A stretch of DNA of 46,110 bases from positions 1-46,110 of the forward strand of contig CAYWKU010000028.1 in NCBI GenBank assembly GCA_964459325.1, in the 5' to 3' direction. The number at the start of each line of letters is the position of its first letter. The first letter of the stretch is position 1. This document shows positions 17,704 through 27,038 of this stretch, one piece after another. The position numbers and the translations under genes are program-made. The DNA is from CAYWKU01 sp964459325. GTDB lineage: Bacteria; RBG-13-61-14; CAYWKU01. The notes beneath the pieces were generated by a model that was not told the origin of the DNA, made no database searches, and saw only the letters and a program-made list of their open reading frames with translations.

Positions 17704-19119
17704 TCACCGGTAATACTTCCACGCCATGCCCGCCTCCCGGGCTACCCGCTTCCAACTCATCTTCGTGAGTCTTTTGAAGTAAAACAGAAGGTAACTGACC
17801 CGGTGCACGTAGTAGTAAACGCTTGGATGGTCACGGTTTATGAGACTCAGAATCAGCGGCAGGCTTTTCGTAAACTTCACCGCCACGTAAGCGAACTTCT
17901 GCAACCGCTCGATTTTTTCTATATCCGGTTGCCTCAAAAGGCTCCCGGTATGCGCGTCCGCTATCCTCTCGTCGTCGGGGAGCCGGTCTACGTAACCCTC
18001 TCTCAAAGCGTACTCCCCCAGCTCAGTGCCCGGGTACGGCTGGTACAGGCTGGTCCACGCGACATCCGCGCCTGTTTCGATATTGAGACGCAACGTCTCG
18101 ACCGCGTCCTCCAGCGTCTCCCCCGGCAGGCCCATCATGTTGGTTGTCTGGAACTGGAGGCCCGCATCGCGCAATATCCGGGCCGTCTCCCTTACATCCT
18201 CGTCGGTAATATCTTTATTCAGCAACTCGCGGCGAATGCGCTCAACACCCGATTCCAACCCGAAGCTCACCCGGTAACAACCGGCGGCCTTTAGCGCCCT
18301 CGCAACTTCCGGGCTTACCAAGTCGGCGCGGACGGTGCAATAAAACGGAAGCCCGAGCTTACTCGAATACCGCTCCAGGAAAGAAAACAGCCACTCCCTG
18401 TTAAAAATAAAGGTGTCGTCCTGGAAGTAGACCGTCCTTATCCCCCACCGTCGATTTACGTGCTCGATTTCCTCCACCAGGTTGTCGGGGCTTCTCATCC
18501 TCACCGCCGGCCCCAGGCCGCGGCAAAGCTCCCTGTATTTGCGGTTGAAGCAGAATGAGCAGGAATACGGACATCCCCGGCCCGCCAGGAAATGAGTGTT
18601 GGGGTCGTCCCTTATGAAGGAATATTCGTAACTTATCTCACGGTCGGGAAAGGGAAGCTCATCCAAATCCGCCAGAGGCCGCAAAGGCTCGGCATGAAAT
18701 TCCCCGTCCTTTTTGAACGCCAGGTTTTCGATTCCGCCGAAATTTCGCTCCCCGGCCTCGACGGCGTCCATCAACTCCGCAACGGCCTCATCCCCCTCAC
18801 CCCGGCAAACCACGTCCAGCGCCTCATGCATTACTACTTCGGGGTAAAATGTGGGATGAGGGCCACCGAAAAGGGTTATCGGCTCATAATCAAGGGTCTT
18901 CTTCAATCTTGCGGCAAGCTGCAGCCACCGGTTCTGGAAGCCGGTAAGAACGCTGAAACCCACCACCTCCGGCCTGAAACGGCGGGCCTTTTTAATTATT
19001 TCATCGTCATTTCCCAAGGCCAGGGCCACGTCGTGACCCCTCCCCCGAGCGCCGGCGGCTACACTCATCACCCCCAACTGCTCCATCCACAATCCCTGTA
19101 CCAGCAAAAGACGAGCCAT
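17704..19119 (-). CDS. B12-binding radical SAM protein (paralogue 4)
   Basis: A 471-aa enzyme with an N-terminal B12-binding-like domain (ITLFGGPHPTFYPE), a radical SAM barrel with Cys183-x3-Cys187-x2-Cys190, and NMMGLPGETLEDAVETLRLN. Its C-terminal tail differs from the other three: it lacks FYLRPR and instead has an aromatic, partly hydrophobic stretch (SVYYYVHRVSYLLFYFKRL) that may touch the membrane, consistent with a lipid-like substrate. The frame opens at 19173, but ATG 19119 starts the typical MARLLLVQ strand and lies 7 nt after a TATACG box. It is probably the first gene of the 19119-16111 unit. Confidence 0.86.
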   Translation of the reverse strand: MARLLLVQGLWMEQLGVMSVAAGARGRGHDVALALGNDDEIIKKARRFRPEVVGFSVLTGFQNRWLQLAARLKKTLDYEPITLFGGPHPTFYPEVVMHEALDVVCRGEGDEAVAELMDAVEAGERNFGGIENLAFKKDGEFHAEPLRPLADLDELPFPDREISYEYSFIRDDPNTHFLAGRGCPYSCSFCFNRKYRELCRGLGPAVRMRSPDNLVEEIEHVNRRWGIRTVYFQDDTFIFNREWLFSFLERYSSKLGLPFYCTVRADLVSPEVARALKAAGCYRVSFGLESGVERIRRELLNKDITDEDVRETARILRDAGLQFQTTNMMGLPGETLEDAVETLRLNIETGADVAWTSLYQPYPGTELGEYALREGYVDRLPDDERIADAHTGSLLRQPDIEKIERLQKFAYVAVKFTKSLPLILSLINRDHPSVYYYVHRVSYLLFYFKRLTKMSWKRVAREAGMAWKYYR

Positions 19120-19173
19120 TATAAATCGTATAGAAAGCGCAAACTCGAACCTTGTTCCAATTGATAATAGCAC

Positions 19174-19440
19174 ACCCCGGCGTCAAGGCGCGATTTATTG
19201 CCCTGATTGTGCCCCGGTCTCCCCACAAGGGTAGCGCATCCTGACCGCAGGGCAGCTCATAACCTCCGGAAAGGTATGGAATGTCTTCAAACTCCCTGAA
19301 GTTAACCGGATTCTAAGGATGCTACCGGGAGCGGTCAGGGTGCGAACCATTCTCTGAACTTTAACCGGTCATGCCGGTAAAAGACGGCAACACAATTTAT
19401 TGCCCTAATCCGTGGCCGGTGATATCATATATAAACAGTT
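19174..19440. other. Gene-free spacer with decayed repeats
   Basis: No gene is seen. ATTTATTGCCCT occurs twice in the same direction (near 19193 and 19395). The 22 bp at 19325-19346 are an inverse copy, with 2 mismatches, of 28621-28642. A TATATA box at 19428-19433 lies 7 nt before the ntrY-like ATG, without a good -35. Confidence 0.5.
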
Positions 19441-21753
19441 ATGAGCCGAATTCACGACCCGGCCGAGCGCAAACGCAGGCGGCGCGAATATATCATAATA
19501 GCCCTCACCCTCATCGCAGTGGTGGGGCTTACCGTGCTGGAAGTGCGCCTGTCGAAACTGTCCGAGCAACTGCCCATCCACAACAACATTCTCTTCTTCG
19601 CACTCCTGAATGTAGACCTCATACTGGTGCTGCTCCTTGTCTTCCTGGTGGTGCGCAACCTGACCAAGCTCTTCGTCGAGCGCCGCAAGGGAATATTCGG
19701 CTCCCGCCTCAAAACCCGGCTCGTGGCGGCTTTCGTGGGCCTTACACTCATTCCCACCGGCGTGCTGTTCTTCCTGGCGCTACAGTTCATGAACTTCAGC
19801 TTCGAGGGGTGGTTCGACCCCCAGGTAACCAGCGTCTTCGAGACAAGCAACGAAATCGTGCAGGGAAAGTACGAGGACGACGGGGAGGAACTGCTACATT
19901 TCGGAAAACAGGTGCGCAACTACCTCCAGGAAATGAACCTCCTCAATCCCGACTATATCACAACCCTAAAAGAATATCTCGAATACAAGCGAAAGGAATA
20001 TGCCCTCGGCGACATCCGGGTGGTGTGGAAAGAGGGAGACCGGGCGGTGGTATCGTCACAATCGGGCCTGTCCATACCCAAAGCGGCTCTGGCGCCTTCG
20101 GGCGAGTTCATACAGAAAGCCTTCAACGGCCAGGAAGGCTACAGTATATCGCCCTCCGAAGGGGCGGACATCGTCCGCAGCGTAGTGCCGATACACGAAA
20201 GCGGCCCGGCGGGGCCGATAAAGGCGGCCCTGGTAACTCAAGTCATCATCGATAAAAGCCTGTTCCGGCAACTCGAGGCCAACAAAAAAAGCTATCAGAG
20301 CTACCAGAACCTGAGGCAGCTAAAAAACCCGCTCAAGACCATACACGTCATATTCCTCGTGCTCACCAGTCTCCTGGTGCTTTTCGGCGCATCGTGGTTC
20401 GGCTTCCACATCGCCAAGACCCTGACCGTGCCGCTGGTAAGGCTGGCTTCGGCCACCGAAAGGGTTGCACAGGGCGAGCTCGACGCCCGCCTCGAAGAGG
20501 AAGGCCGCGACGAAATGGCCACCCTGGCCCGGAGCTTCAACCGCATGACCTCGCAGCTCGAAACCGGCACCCGCGAGCTGGAGCGGGCATACAACGCGCT
20601 GGAAGCAAAGAACACCGAGCTGGAGCAGCGGCGGCTGTACATGGAAATCGTGCTGGCGAACGTCGGCGCGGGCGTGGTGAGCACCGATTCCAACATGCGA
20701 ATCACCACCATCAATAAAAGCGCGGAAAATATATTCAAAATAAACGTCCCCGAGGTGCTGGGGAAAACGCACAGGGAAGTGCTCAAGCCCGAACACGCCC
20801 GGATGCTGGAAGACCTCATGGCCGAACTGCCCAACCGCAAGGACGGAAGCGTCCGGCGGGCCATCATGCTCAACATAAACGGCACACCCCTGCACTTCCA
20901 GGTAACCATTACCGAGCTTCGCACCGACGACGGCAACCTGATAGGGCTGGTGGGCATATTCGAGGACATGACCGAAATTCTCCAGGCCCAGAAAGCCATC
21001 GCTTGGAGGGAAGTCGCCCGGCGCATCGCTCACGAGATTAAAAACCCTCTGACCCCCATTCAACTCAACGCCGAGCGTCTCCGCAAACGGTGCGCGGGGA
21101 AAATCGACGGCGAGGACGAGAAGGTGTTCCGGGAAAGCATCAACCTCATCATCGAGCAGGTGCGCGAGCTCAGGCAGTTGGTGGACGAGTTCCGCAAGTT
21201 CGCGCGGATGCCATCGGCAAAACCCGCCCCCGCCGATATTAACGAAGTCGTCAGGGAAGTGGCCGCGCTATATCAGGAGGGAAGCTCAGAGGTGACCTTC
21301 TCCCTCTCACTCGACCATTCCATGCCGGTTTTCGACGTTGACCGGGAGCAGATAAAAAGGATGCTCAACAACCTCTTCGACAATGCCGTCGCCGCCATAG
21401 ACGGCGAGGGGGAGATTACCGTTACCACCTCGTTTATCGAACAGCTCCAGATAGCCCGACTCGAAGTAAGCGACACCGGCAAGGGCATACCGGAACAAGA
21501 CCGGGACAAGATATTCGAACCGGACTTCTCCACCAAGAAAAGCGGCAGCGGCCTGGGGCTGGCCATAGTGCAGAGAATCGTCAGCGACCACTTCGGCTTC
21601 ATCAGGGTGCACTCAAACGAGCCGCAGGGCACCGTTTTCGTCATCGAGCTTCCCACGCAACTGCCGAGAATGGGCATGGCCGCCGTGAGTCACCGATACG
21701 AATCGCGCACCGATGAAAGCTCCCAAGACCGGCCCGAATGGAGCGAGTCTTAA
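19441..21753 (+). CDS. ntrY: NtrY-like membrane sensor histidine kinase
   Basis: A 770-aa inner-membrane kinase. Helices lie at about 17-35, 50-72 and 93-115, then a periplasmic sensor region, a fourth helix at about 301-325, a HAMP domain (to about 375), a coiled coil, a PAS domain (from about 400), the H-box with phospho-acceptor His531 (IAHEIKNPLTPIQLNAERL), and an ATPase domain with N-box LFDNAVAAI and DTGKGIPE...GLGLAIV. This is the NtrY layout; NtrY homologues respond to nitrogen, redox or envelope signals. It is followed without a gap by its sigma-54 regulator (next ATG is at 21754). No Shine-Dalgarno sequence precedes the ATG; a TATATA box lies 7 nt upstream. Confidence 0.93.
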   Translation: MSRIHDPAERKRRRREYIIIALTLIAVVGLTVLEVRLSKLSEQLPIHNNILFFALLNVDLILVLLLVFLVVRNLTKLFVERRKGIFGSRLKTRLVAAFVGLTLIPTGVLFFLALQFMNFSFEGWFDPQVTSVFETSNEIVQGKYEDDGEELLHFGKQVRNYLQEMNLLNPDYITTLKEYLEYKRKEYALGDIRVVWKEGDRAVVSSQSGLSIPKAALAPSGEFIQKAFNGQEGYSISPSEGADIVRSVVPIHESGPAGPIKAALVTQVIIDKSLFRQLEANKKSYQSYQNLRQLKNPLKTIHVIFLVLTSLLVLFGASWFGFHIAKTLTVPLVRLASATERVAQGELDARLEEEGRDEMATLARSFNRMTSQLETGTRELERAYNALEAKNTELEQRRLYMEIVLANVGAGVVSTDSNMRITTINKSAENIFKINVPEVLGKTHREVLKPEHARMLEDLMAELPNRKDGSVRRAIMLNINGTPLHFQVTITELRTDDGNLIGLVGIFEDMTEILQAQKAIAWREVARRIAHEIKNPLTPIQLNAERLRKRCAGKIDGEDEKVFRESINLIIEQVRELRQLVDEFRKFARMPSAKPAPADINEVVREVAALYQEGSSEVTFSLSLDHSMPVFDVDREQIKRMLNNLFDNAVAAIDGEGEITVTTSFIEQLQIARLEVSDTGKGIPEQDRDKIFEPDFSTKKSGSGLGLAIVQRIVSDHFGFIRVHSNEPQGTVFVIELPTQLPRMGMAAVSHRYESRTDESSQDRPEWSES

Positions 21754-23112
21754 ATGTCCCCCACCGTGATGGTAGTGGATGACCAGGCTACCGTGCGCAA
21801 GAGTATCGGCGGCATACTGGAGGACGAGGGGTACAAAGTGCTCGCCGCCTCCGACGGCTCCGAAGCCCTTGATATGCTTGGCTCCGAAAACCCCGACGCC
21901 CTGCTCCTGGATATATGGATGCCCGGCCCGGACGGCATCGAGGTGCTGGAGAAGGTGAAGGAGAATTACCCCGACCTGCCGGTAATCATCATCAGCGGCC
22001 ACGGCACCATCGAAACCGCCGTCAAAGCCACCAAGCTGGGCGCTTACGACTTCCTGGAAAAACCGCTGAGCGCCGAAAAAACCCTGCTTACCATAGCCCG
22101 GGCGCTCGAACACCGCCGACTGGCCGAATCCAACCGCGACCTGCGGCGGAAAGTGCTGGGCACCGAGGAAATACTCGGTGACAGCGCCGCCGTGAAAAAC
22201 CTCAAGGACGAAATAGACCGCGTGGCCCCTACCAATAGCTGGGTGCTCATAACCGGCGAAAACGGCACCGGCAAGGAGCTGGTAGCTCGCAGCATCCACG
22301 CCAAAAGCCTGCGCAGCGAGCATCCCTTCGTTGACGTCAACTGCGCCGCAATACCCGAAGAGCTTATCGAAAGCGAGCTGTTCGGGCACGAGAAGGGCGC
22401 TTTCACCGGCGCGACCTCGCTCAAAAGGGGAAAGTTCGACATGGCTCACAAGGGCAGCATATTCCTCGACGAAATAGCCGACATGAGCCTGAAAACTCAG
22501 GCCAAGATATTGAGAATACTGCAGGAGCAGAAGTTCGAGCGGGTGGGAGGCGGCGAAGCCATCAACGTGGACGTGCGGGTCATCGTGGCCACCAACAAAA
22601 ACCTCGAGGAACAGATACAGAAGGGAACATTCCGCGAAGACCTGTACTACCGGCTGGCCGTGGTGCCCATACACGTGCCCGCGCTCCGGGAGCGCTCCCG
22701 GGACATCCCCCTCTTCCTCGACCACTTCCTCGGCGAATATTCAAGAAAAGTCGGCGTTCGGAAAAAGAAACTGTCCGCCGAAGCGCGCGATGCTTTGACG
22801 AAGTACAACTGGCCGGGAAACGTGCGGGAGCTGAAAAACCTCATCGAGCGGCTGGTCATAATGGCGCCGGAGAACGAAATCAAGCTCAGGCGCCTGCCGC
22901 CCCACCTGAGAGGCGAAGCCGCCGGAGAAAACGAATCGCCCTACGGCGCGACCGGCCTGAAACAGGCGCGGACAATGTTCGAGAAGGAGTATCTCTTGCG
23001 CAAACTCGAAGAAAACGGCTGGAACATCAGCCGCACCGCCGACGTCATCGGCCTCGAACGCTCCACCCTGCACCGCAAAATCAAGTCCTACGGCATCGAC
23101 CTCGATAAATAG
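21754..23112 (+). CDS. ntrX: NtrX/NtrC-type sigma-54-dependent response regulator
   Basis: A 452-aa regulator: receiver domain with phospho-acceptor Asp53, AAA+ domain with Walker A TGENGTGKE, the sigma-54 contact loop GAFTGAT, Walker B SIFLDEI and arginine-finger region, and a C-terminal Fis-type helix-turn-helix (NGWNISRTADVIGLERSTLHRKI). All motifs needed to activate sigma-54 RNA polymerase are intact. It abuts the kinase gene and is its evident partner. I saw no clear -24/-12 promoter that would identify a target inside the window. Confidence 0.95.
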   Translation: MSPTVMVVDDQATVRKSIGGILEDEGYKVLAASDGSEALDMLGSENPDALLLDIWMPGPDGIEVLEKVKENYPDLPVIIISGHGTIETAVKATKLGAYDFLEKPLSAEKTLLTIARALEHRRLAESNRDLRRKVLGTEEILGDSAAVKNLKDEIDRVAPTNSWVLITGENGTGKELVARSIHAKSLRSEHPFVDVNCAAIPEELIESELFGHEKGAFTGATSLKRGKFDMAHKGSIFLDEIADMSLKTQAKILRILQEQKFERVGGGEAINVDVRVIVATNKNLEEQIQKGTFREDLYYRLAVVPIHVPALRERSRDIPLFLDHFLGEYSRKVGVRKKKLSAEARDALTKYNWPGNVRELKNLIERLVIMAPENEIKLRRLPPHLRGEAAGENESPYGATGLKQARTMFEKEYLLRKLEENGWNISRTADVIGLERSTLHRKIKSYGIDLDK

Positions 23113-23176
23113 CCCAACCACGGAAGACCGACCCAGACGTTACACGTCGGGGTCGTAAGCCAGGAAACCTTTAATT

Positions 23177-23250
23177 ATGGTAGGTGCGGCACTCATGCCG
23201 CTCATTCCACGGTGCCTCCGGTGTGCCCGACAGGAGTGTCGGGCCTACAA
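23177..23250. repeat. Composite palindromic repeat, copy A
   Basis: A 74-bp block beginning ATGGTAGG with hairpin GCGGCACTCATGCCGC (23186-23201), a spacer TCATTCCACG, and hairpin GCCCGACAGGAGTGTCGGGC (23225-23244) then CCTACAA. An inverse copy with the same order of parts lies at 42549-42623. It fills the gap between the converging ntrX and hem operon and may act as a bidirectional stop, although no T-run follows. Confidence 0.7.
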
Positions 23251-24789
23251 CTCCCTGCCCGCAAATTTGCCGCCGAAGGTCTCGATTATCTTCTGCACGA
23301 GCGCGGGGATGGTGTATTCCTCCGGCGCGGTTCCGACTTCGAGACCAAGCTCGCGGGCGGTCTTCGAGGTTATGGGGCCTATGGAGGCTATCTTTATCCC
23401 GGATAAATCTTCCCCGCCGGCCATCTCGATGAAGTTGCGCACGGTGCTGGAGCTTGTGAAGACGGCGATGTCTATTTTCCCGCCCCGTACCAACTCCTTT
23501 ATCTTCCGGTCATTGCCCTCGGGTATGCGGGTGTCGTAGATGGGCGCGATTGTCACTTCGCCGCCCATTTCCCTGAGCATCTCCGGCAGGGTTTCCCGCG
23601 CGGCCCTTGCCCTTGCCAGCAGGAACTTTTTGCCCCGCACCCCCTCTTCCCCGAGCGACGTTGCCAGCCCTTCCGCCTTGTACTCGGGCGGAACGACGTC
23701 CACTTTAATGCCCAGCTCCTCGATTTTCGCCGCCGTAGCCGGGCCGATGGCGGCCAGCTTTTTGCCCGCAAGGTCGCGGATGTCCCGGCCCCGCTCGAGC
23801 AGCGCCTGCACCAGGAGCTTGACGCCGTTGACGCTGGTCAGCACCACCCAGTCGGCTTCGGGCAGCTTATCCAGCGCCTCCTCCACTTCCGGTTGGTCGA
23901 GGTTGGGCACTATCTCGATGGTAGGCACTTCGTAAACGTCGGCTCCCGCGTCGAGAAGAAGCCGGCTCAGTTCCTCCGCCTGGTCCCTGGTGCGTGTAAC
24001 CAGCACCCTTGCGCCGAACAACGGCTTGATATCGTGCCATTTGAGCTTTTCCCTGTATTTCACGACGTCCCCCACAACTATTATAGCGGGCGCTTTGAAT
24101 CCCGCCCGCTCCACCTCGTCGGCGATGGTGGATACCGTGGCGGTCATGGTGCGCTGGTCGGGCCGGGTGCCCCACCTGATTATTCCCACCGGTGTGTCCG
24201 GGTCCATGCCGCTTCGGAGCAGGCATTCCATGTTGGGCCGGATGTTTTTTACTCCCATGAGGATGACGATGGTATGCCCGGCCCTGGCCACGTTTTCCCA
24301 CGGCACGCGGGCGCATTCCTTATCGGCGGCTTCGTGCCCGGTGAGGAACACCACGCTGGAGGTGCAACTGCGGTGAGTCAGGGGTATACCGGCGTACAGG
24401 GGAGCGCTCACGGCGCTGGATATCCCCGGCACCAGCTCGAACGGCACGCCCGCTTCGGCCAGCACTTCCGCCTCTTCCCCGCCCCTTCCGAATACGAACG
24501 GGTCGCCGCCTTTCAGCCGCACCACGTTTTTGCCCTCGCGGGCCTTTTCCACGATAAGCCGGTTGATTTTCTCCTGCGGAAGGGTATGGGAGCCGCCCTG
24601 TTTTCCGACATATACAAACTCGGCATCCGGCGGCGCCCAATTGAGCATTTCGTGGGGAGCGAGAAAGTCGTACAGTATAACGTCCGCCCGCTCCAACAGG
24701 CGCCGGGCCTTCAACGTGACCAACTCGGGGTCTCCCGGCCCCGCTCCCACCAGGTAAACCGTTCCGGGCTTTCGATTTTTATTGTCCAT
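23245..24789 (-). CDS. Fused uroporphyrinogen-III C-methyltransferase / uroporphyrinogen-III synthase
   Basis: A 514-aa two-domain enzyme. Residues 1 to about 245 are a CobA-type SUMT (VYLVGAGPGDPELVTLKA, VVRLKGGDPFVFGRGGEE, ISSAVSAPLYAGIPLTHR), which adds two methyl groups from SAM to uroporphyrinogen III to give precorrin-2. Residues about 255-514 are HemD, which closes hydroxymethylbilane into uroporphyrinogen III. The fusion channels carbon to siroheme and B12. Such CobA-HemD fusions are known in clostridia and deltaproteobacteria. Its start overlaps hemC by 11 bp. It is the last gene of the operon and ends inside the composite repeat at 23245. Confidence 0.95.
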   Translation of the reverse strand: MDNKNRKPGTVYLVGAGPGDPELVTLKARRLLERADVILYDFLAPHEMLNWAPPDAEFVYVGKQGGSHTLPQEKINRLIVEKAREGKNVVRLKGGDPFVFGRGGEEAEVLAEAGVPFELVPGISSAVSAPLYAGIPLTHRSCTSSVVFLTGHEAADKECARVPWENVARAGHTIVILMGVKNIRPNMECLLRSGMDPDTPVGIIRWGTRPDQRTMTATVSTIADEVERAGFKAPAIIVVGDVVKYREKLKWHDIKPLFGARVLVTRTRDQAEELSRLLLDAGADVYEVPTIEIVPNLDQPEVEEALDKLPEADWVVLTSVNGVKLLVQALLERGRDIRDLAGKKLAAIGPATAAKIEELGIKVDVVPPEYKAEGLATSLGEEGVRGKKFLLARARAARETLPEMLREMGGEVTIAPIYDTRIPEGNDRKIKELVRGGKIDIAVFTSSSTVRNFIEMAGGEDLSGIKIASIGPITSKTARELGLEVGTAPEEYTIPALVQKIIETFGGKFAGREL

Positions 24790-25720
24790 CAGGTTGTTCG
24801 CCGTATATTTCTTTCAGGATTTCTCCGGCGCCCGCATCGAGGAGTGCGCGGCCCAGCCGCTTTCCCAGCGATTCCGCGTTGGCGGGGTCTCCTTGTACTT
24901 GGTCGTGGCGCCGCCTTTGTCCCTCGAGTTCGGAGACCATACCAACCAGGCACAACTGGCCGTCGGCGATTGAGCCGTGAGCGGCTATGGGCGCCTGGCA
25001 ACCGCCTTCGAGGGCGGCCAGGAAGGAACGCTCGGCCAGCGTCGTCGCCCGCGCCCGCTCGTCCTCCAGGGGGGCTATCAGCTCGCGGACGTCATCGTCG
25101 TCCTCGCGGATTTCGACGGCAATCGCTCCCTGCCCGACGGCTGGGAGGAAATCGGGTGGGCCGAGGTATTCCACTACGCGGTCTTCAAGCCCCATCCTCT
25201 TCAACCCGGCCACGGCCAGCACTACCGCTTCGCATTGCCCCTCATCCATCTTCCTTATCCGCGTCTCCACGTTACCCCTCATCGGGTGATAAACGAGGTC
25301 GGGGCGCAGGTGTTTCAGTTGCGCCACCCTGCGCAACGAGCCGGAGCCGATAATCGCGCCTTTTTTAAGTTGCTTCAGCCCTTCGCCTTTGCTTACGAAG
25401 GCGTCGAAAGGGTTTTCCCGGGGCGGCACGCACCCAATCACCAGCCCCTCCGGCAGCTTGTAGGGCATGTCCTTCATGCTGTGCACCGCCAGGTCAACGC
25501 CGCCGTCGAGCAGCGCTTCCTCTATCTCCTTGGTGAACAAGCCCTTCCCGCCGATTTTCGCAAGCGATGAATCTGTGATTTTATCCCCGGTGGTTTTTAT
25601 CTTAACCACTTCCACCTCGAAACCGGGATGTAATTCTTCCAGGCGATTTTTCACCCATCCCGCCTGCCAGGTGGCCAGCTTGCTGCCGCGGGCGCCTATT
25701 TTGATATTGCGGTTACTCAT
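24779..25720 (-). CDS. hemC: Porphobilinogen deaminase (hydroxymethylbilane synthase)
   Basis: A 313-aa cytosolic enzyme that joins four porphobilinogens into hydroxymethylbilane. The N-terminus IKIGARGSKLATWQA, KTTGDKI, the SLRRVAQL arginine motif and the cofactor cysteine in LEGGCQAPIAAHG (where the dipyrromethane primer attaches) are all present. The frame is open to 25840, but those residues belong to the antisense of hemA's tail; MSNRNIKIGARG at 25720 is the natural start and overlaps hemA by 8 bp. Length is normal. Fourth gene of the operon. Confidence 0.96.
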   Translation of the reverse strand: MSNRNIKIGARGSKLATWQAGWVKNRLEELHPGFEVEVVKIKTTGDKITDSSLAKIGGKGLFTKEIEEALLDGGVDLAVHSMKDMPYKLPEGLVIGCVPPRENPFDAFVSKGEGLKQLKKGAIIGSGSLRRVAQLKHLRPDLVYHPMRGNVETRIRKMDEGQCEAVVLAVAGLKRMGLEDRVVEYLGPPDFLPAVGQGAIAVEIREDDDDVRELIAPLEDERARATTLAERSFLAALEGGCQAPIAAHGSIADGQLCLVGMVSELEGQRRRHDQVQGDPANAESLGKRLGRALLDAGAGEILKEIYGEQPDGQ

Positions 25721-27038
25721 CGGGGGTTTCCTGAAACTCTTCCCTTTCCTCCCCGGCTTCACTTCCCTCCTGTGATTCGGTCGGGAGTTTAAACAGGCTC
25801 CGGCAGGCTTCGGCCACCTCGCTGTAGCCGTTTTCGGCACAGCGCTTGAGCATGGTTGTGGGTTCGTGGAGGAGCTTACTGACGATGTTGTGGCCCAACA
25901 GCTCTATTGCCTCCCGCTCCTTTTCACCGGCTTCCGGGAGCGAATCCAAAGTCTTTTGGACTTCGCTGCGGGCTATTTCATCGAACTTGGCTCTCAGGCT
26001 TATAACGGTGGGCACCACGTCGAGGGTGGCCTGCCAGGCGCGGAACTTGGCCACCTCTTCCACCACCACGACCTCGGCTTTCGCCGCTTCCTGCTCGCGC
26101 CTTTGCCGGTGTTCTTCCGTTATGTCCTGCAGGTCGTCTATGTCGTACAGGTACGCCCCCTCGAGCTTGTTGACCTTCGGCTCCACATCGCGGGGGACAG
26201 CGATGTCGATGAGGAACATGGGCTTGTGCTTCCGCTCCTTGAGGGCGTCGTGGACCATTTTGTATGAAATTATGGGTTGAGGGGCTCCGGTGGTGGCTAC
26301 GATTATATCCGCGCGCGGCAGGGTGTCGCCCAATTCTTCAAACCTCACGGGGCTGCCGCCGAACTTGCCGGCAAGCTTCTGCGCGGTTTCGTAAGTGCGG
26401 TTGGTAACCAGTATTTCGGAGACCCCCGCTCCCACCAGGTGCTGGGCGGTAAGCTCGCCCATGTTGCCCGCGCCCACCAGCATTGTGGAGCATTCGGACA
26501 ACTCGCCGAATATTTTCCCCGCCAGCTCGACCGCCGTGCCGGCGACGCTGACGGCGTAGTTACCGATTCGGGTTTCGGTGCGAATGCGCTTGGCCGCCTG
26601 GAAGGCCTTGTGGAACAGCTTGTTCAGGATTACGCCGGTGGAGTTTGCGTGAGCGGCCATGCGGTAGGAATCTTTTACCTGTCCCAGTATCTGGGGTTCG
26701 CCGAGAACCATGGAGTCCAGCCCGGAACACACGCGATAGAGGTGCTTTACCGCGTCATCGCCGGTGTATTCGTAAGTGTGGTTTTCTATTTCCTCGTAAG
26801 AGACCGCCCTGCGCCCGGCGAGAAACTCCTTGAGCTGTGAAGCCGCTTCCTCGGGCCTTTCGCTCACCGCGTAGATTTCCACGCGGTTGCAGGTGCTTAT
26901 GAGCGCCGCCTCCCAGACGGTATCGAACGCAACCATTCCGGAAAGCGTTTCGGGTGTTTCCTTCTCCGAAAACGCCAACCGCTCCCTCATTTCCACGGGA
27001 GCGGTCCTGTGACTTACTCCTATCGCCAGTATCTTCAT
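25713..27038 (-). CDS. hemA: Glutamyl-tRNA reductase
   Basis: A 441-aa enzyme that reduces Glu-tRNA(Glu) to glutamate-1-semialdehyde with NADPH, the first committed step of the C5 pathway. Motifs: GVSHRTAPVEMRER, catalytic Cys50 in STCNRVEIYAV, GEPQILGQVKDSY, and the NADPH-binding MLVGAGNMGEL. The C-terminus ends in a Glu-rich tail (about 425-441) longer than usual. It overlaps the CcsA-like gene upstream by 4 bp and hemC downstream by 8 bp. Its presence shows tetrapyrroles are made from glutamate; hemL and hemB are not in the window. Confidence 0.97.
   Translation of the reverse strand: MKILAIGVSHRTAPVEMRERLAFSEKETPETLSGMVAFDTVWEAALISTCNRVEIYAVSERPEEAASQLKEFLAGRRAVSYEEIENHTYEYTGDDAVKHLYRVCSGLDSMVLGEPQILGQVKDSYRMAAHANSTGVILNKLFHKAFQAAKRIRTETRIGNYAVSVAGTAVELAGKIFGELSECSTMLVGAGNMGELTAQHLVGAGVSEILVTNRTYETAQKLAGKFGGSPVRFEELGDTLPRADIIVATTGAPQPIISYKMVHDALKERKHKPMFLIDIAVPRDVEPKVNKLEGAYLYDIDDLQDITEEHRQRREQEAAKAEVVVVEEVAKFRAWQATLDVVPTVISLRAKFDEIARSEVQKTLDSLPEAGEKEREAIELLGHNIVSKLLHEPTTMLKRCAENGYSEVAEACRSLFKLPTESQEGSEAGEEREEFQETPDE

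Noticed and set aside
21613..22725. 370-codon minus-strand open frame over ntrX
   Set aside because: Shadow of the conserved AAA+ regulator; His/Val/Phe-rich composition is typical of antisense of GC-rich codons.
23893..25353. 486-codon plus-strand open frame over cobA-hemD and hemC
   Set aside because: Crosses two genes with full active-site motifs; Pro/Arg-rich low-complexity end.
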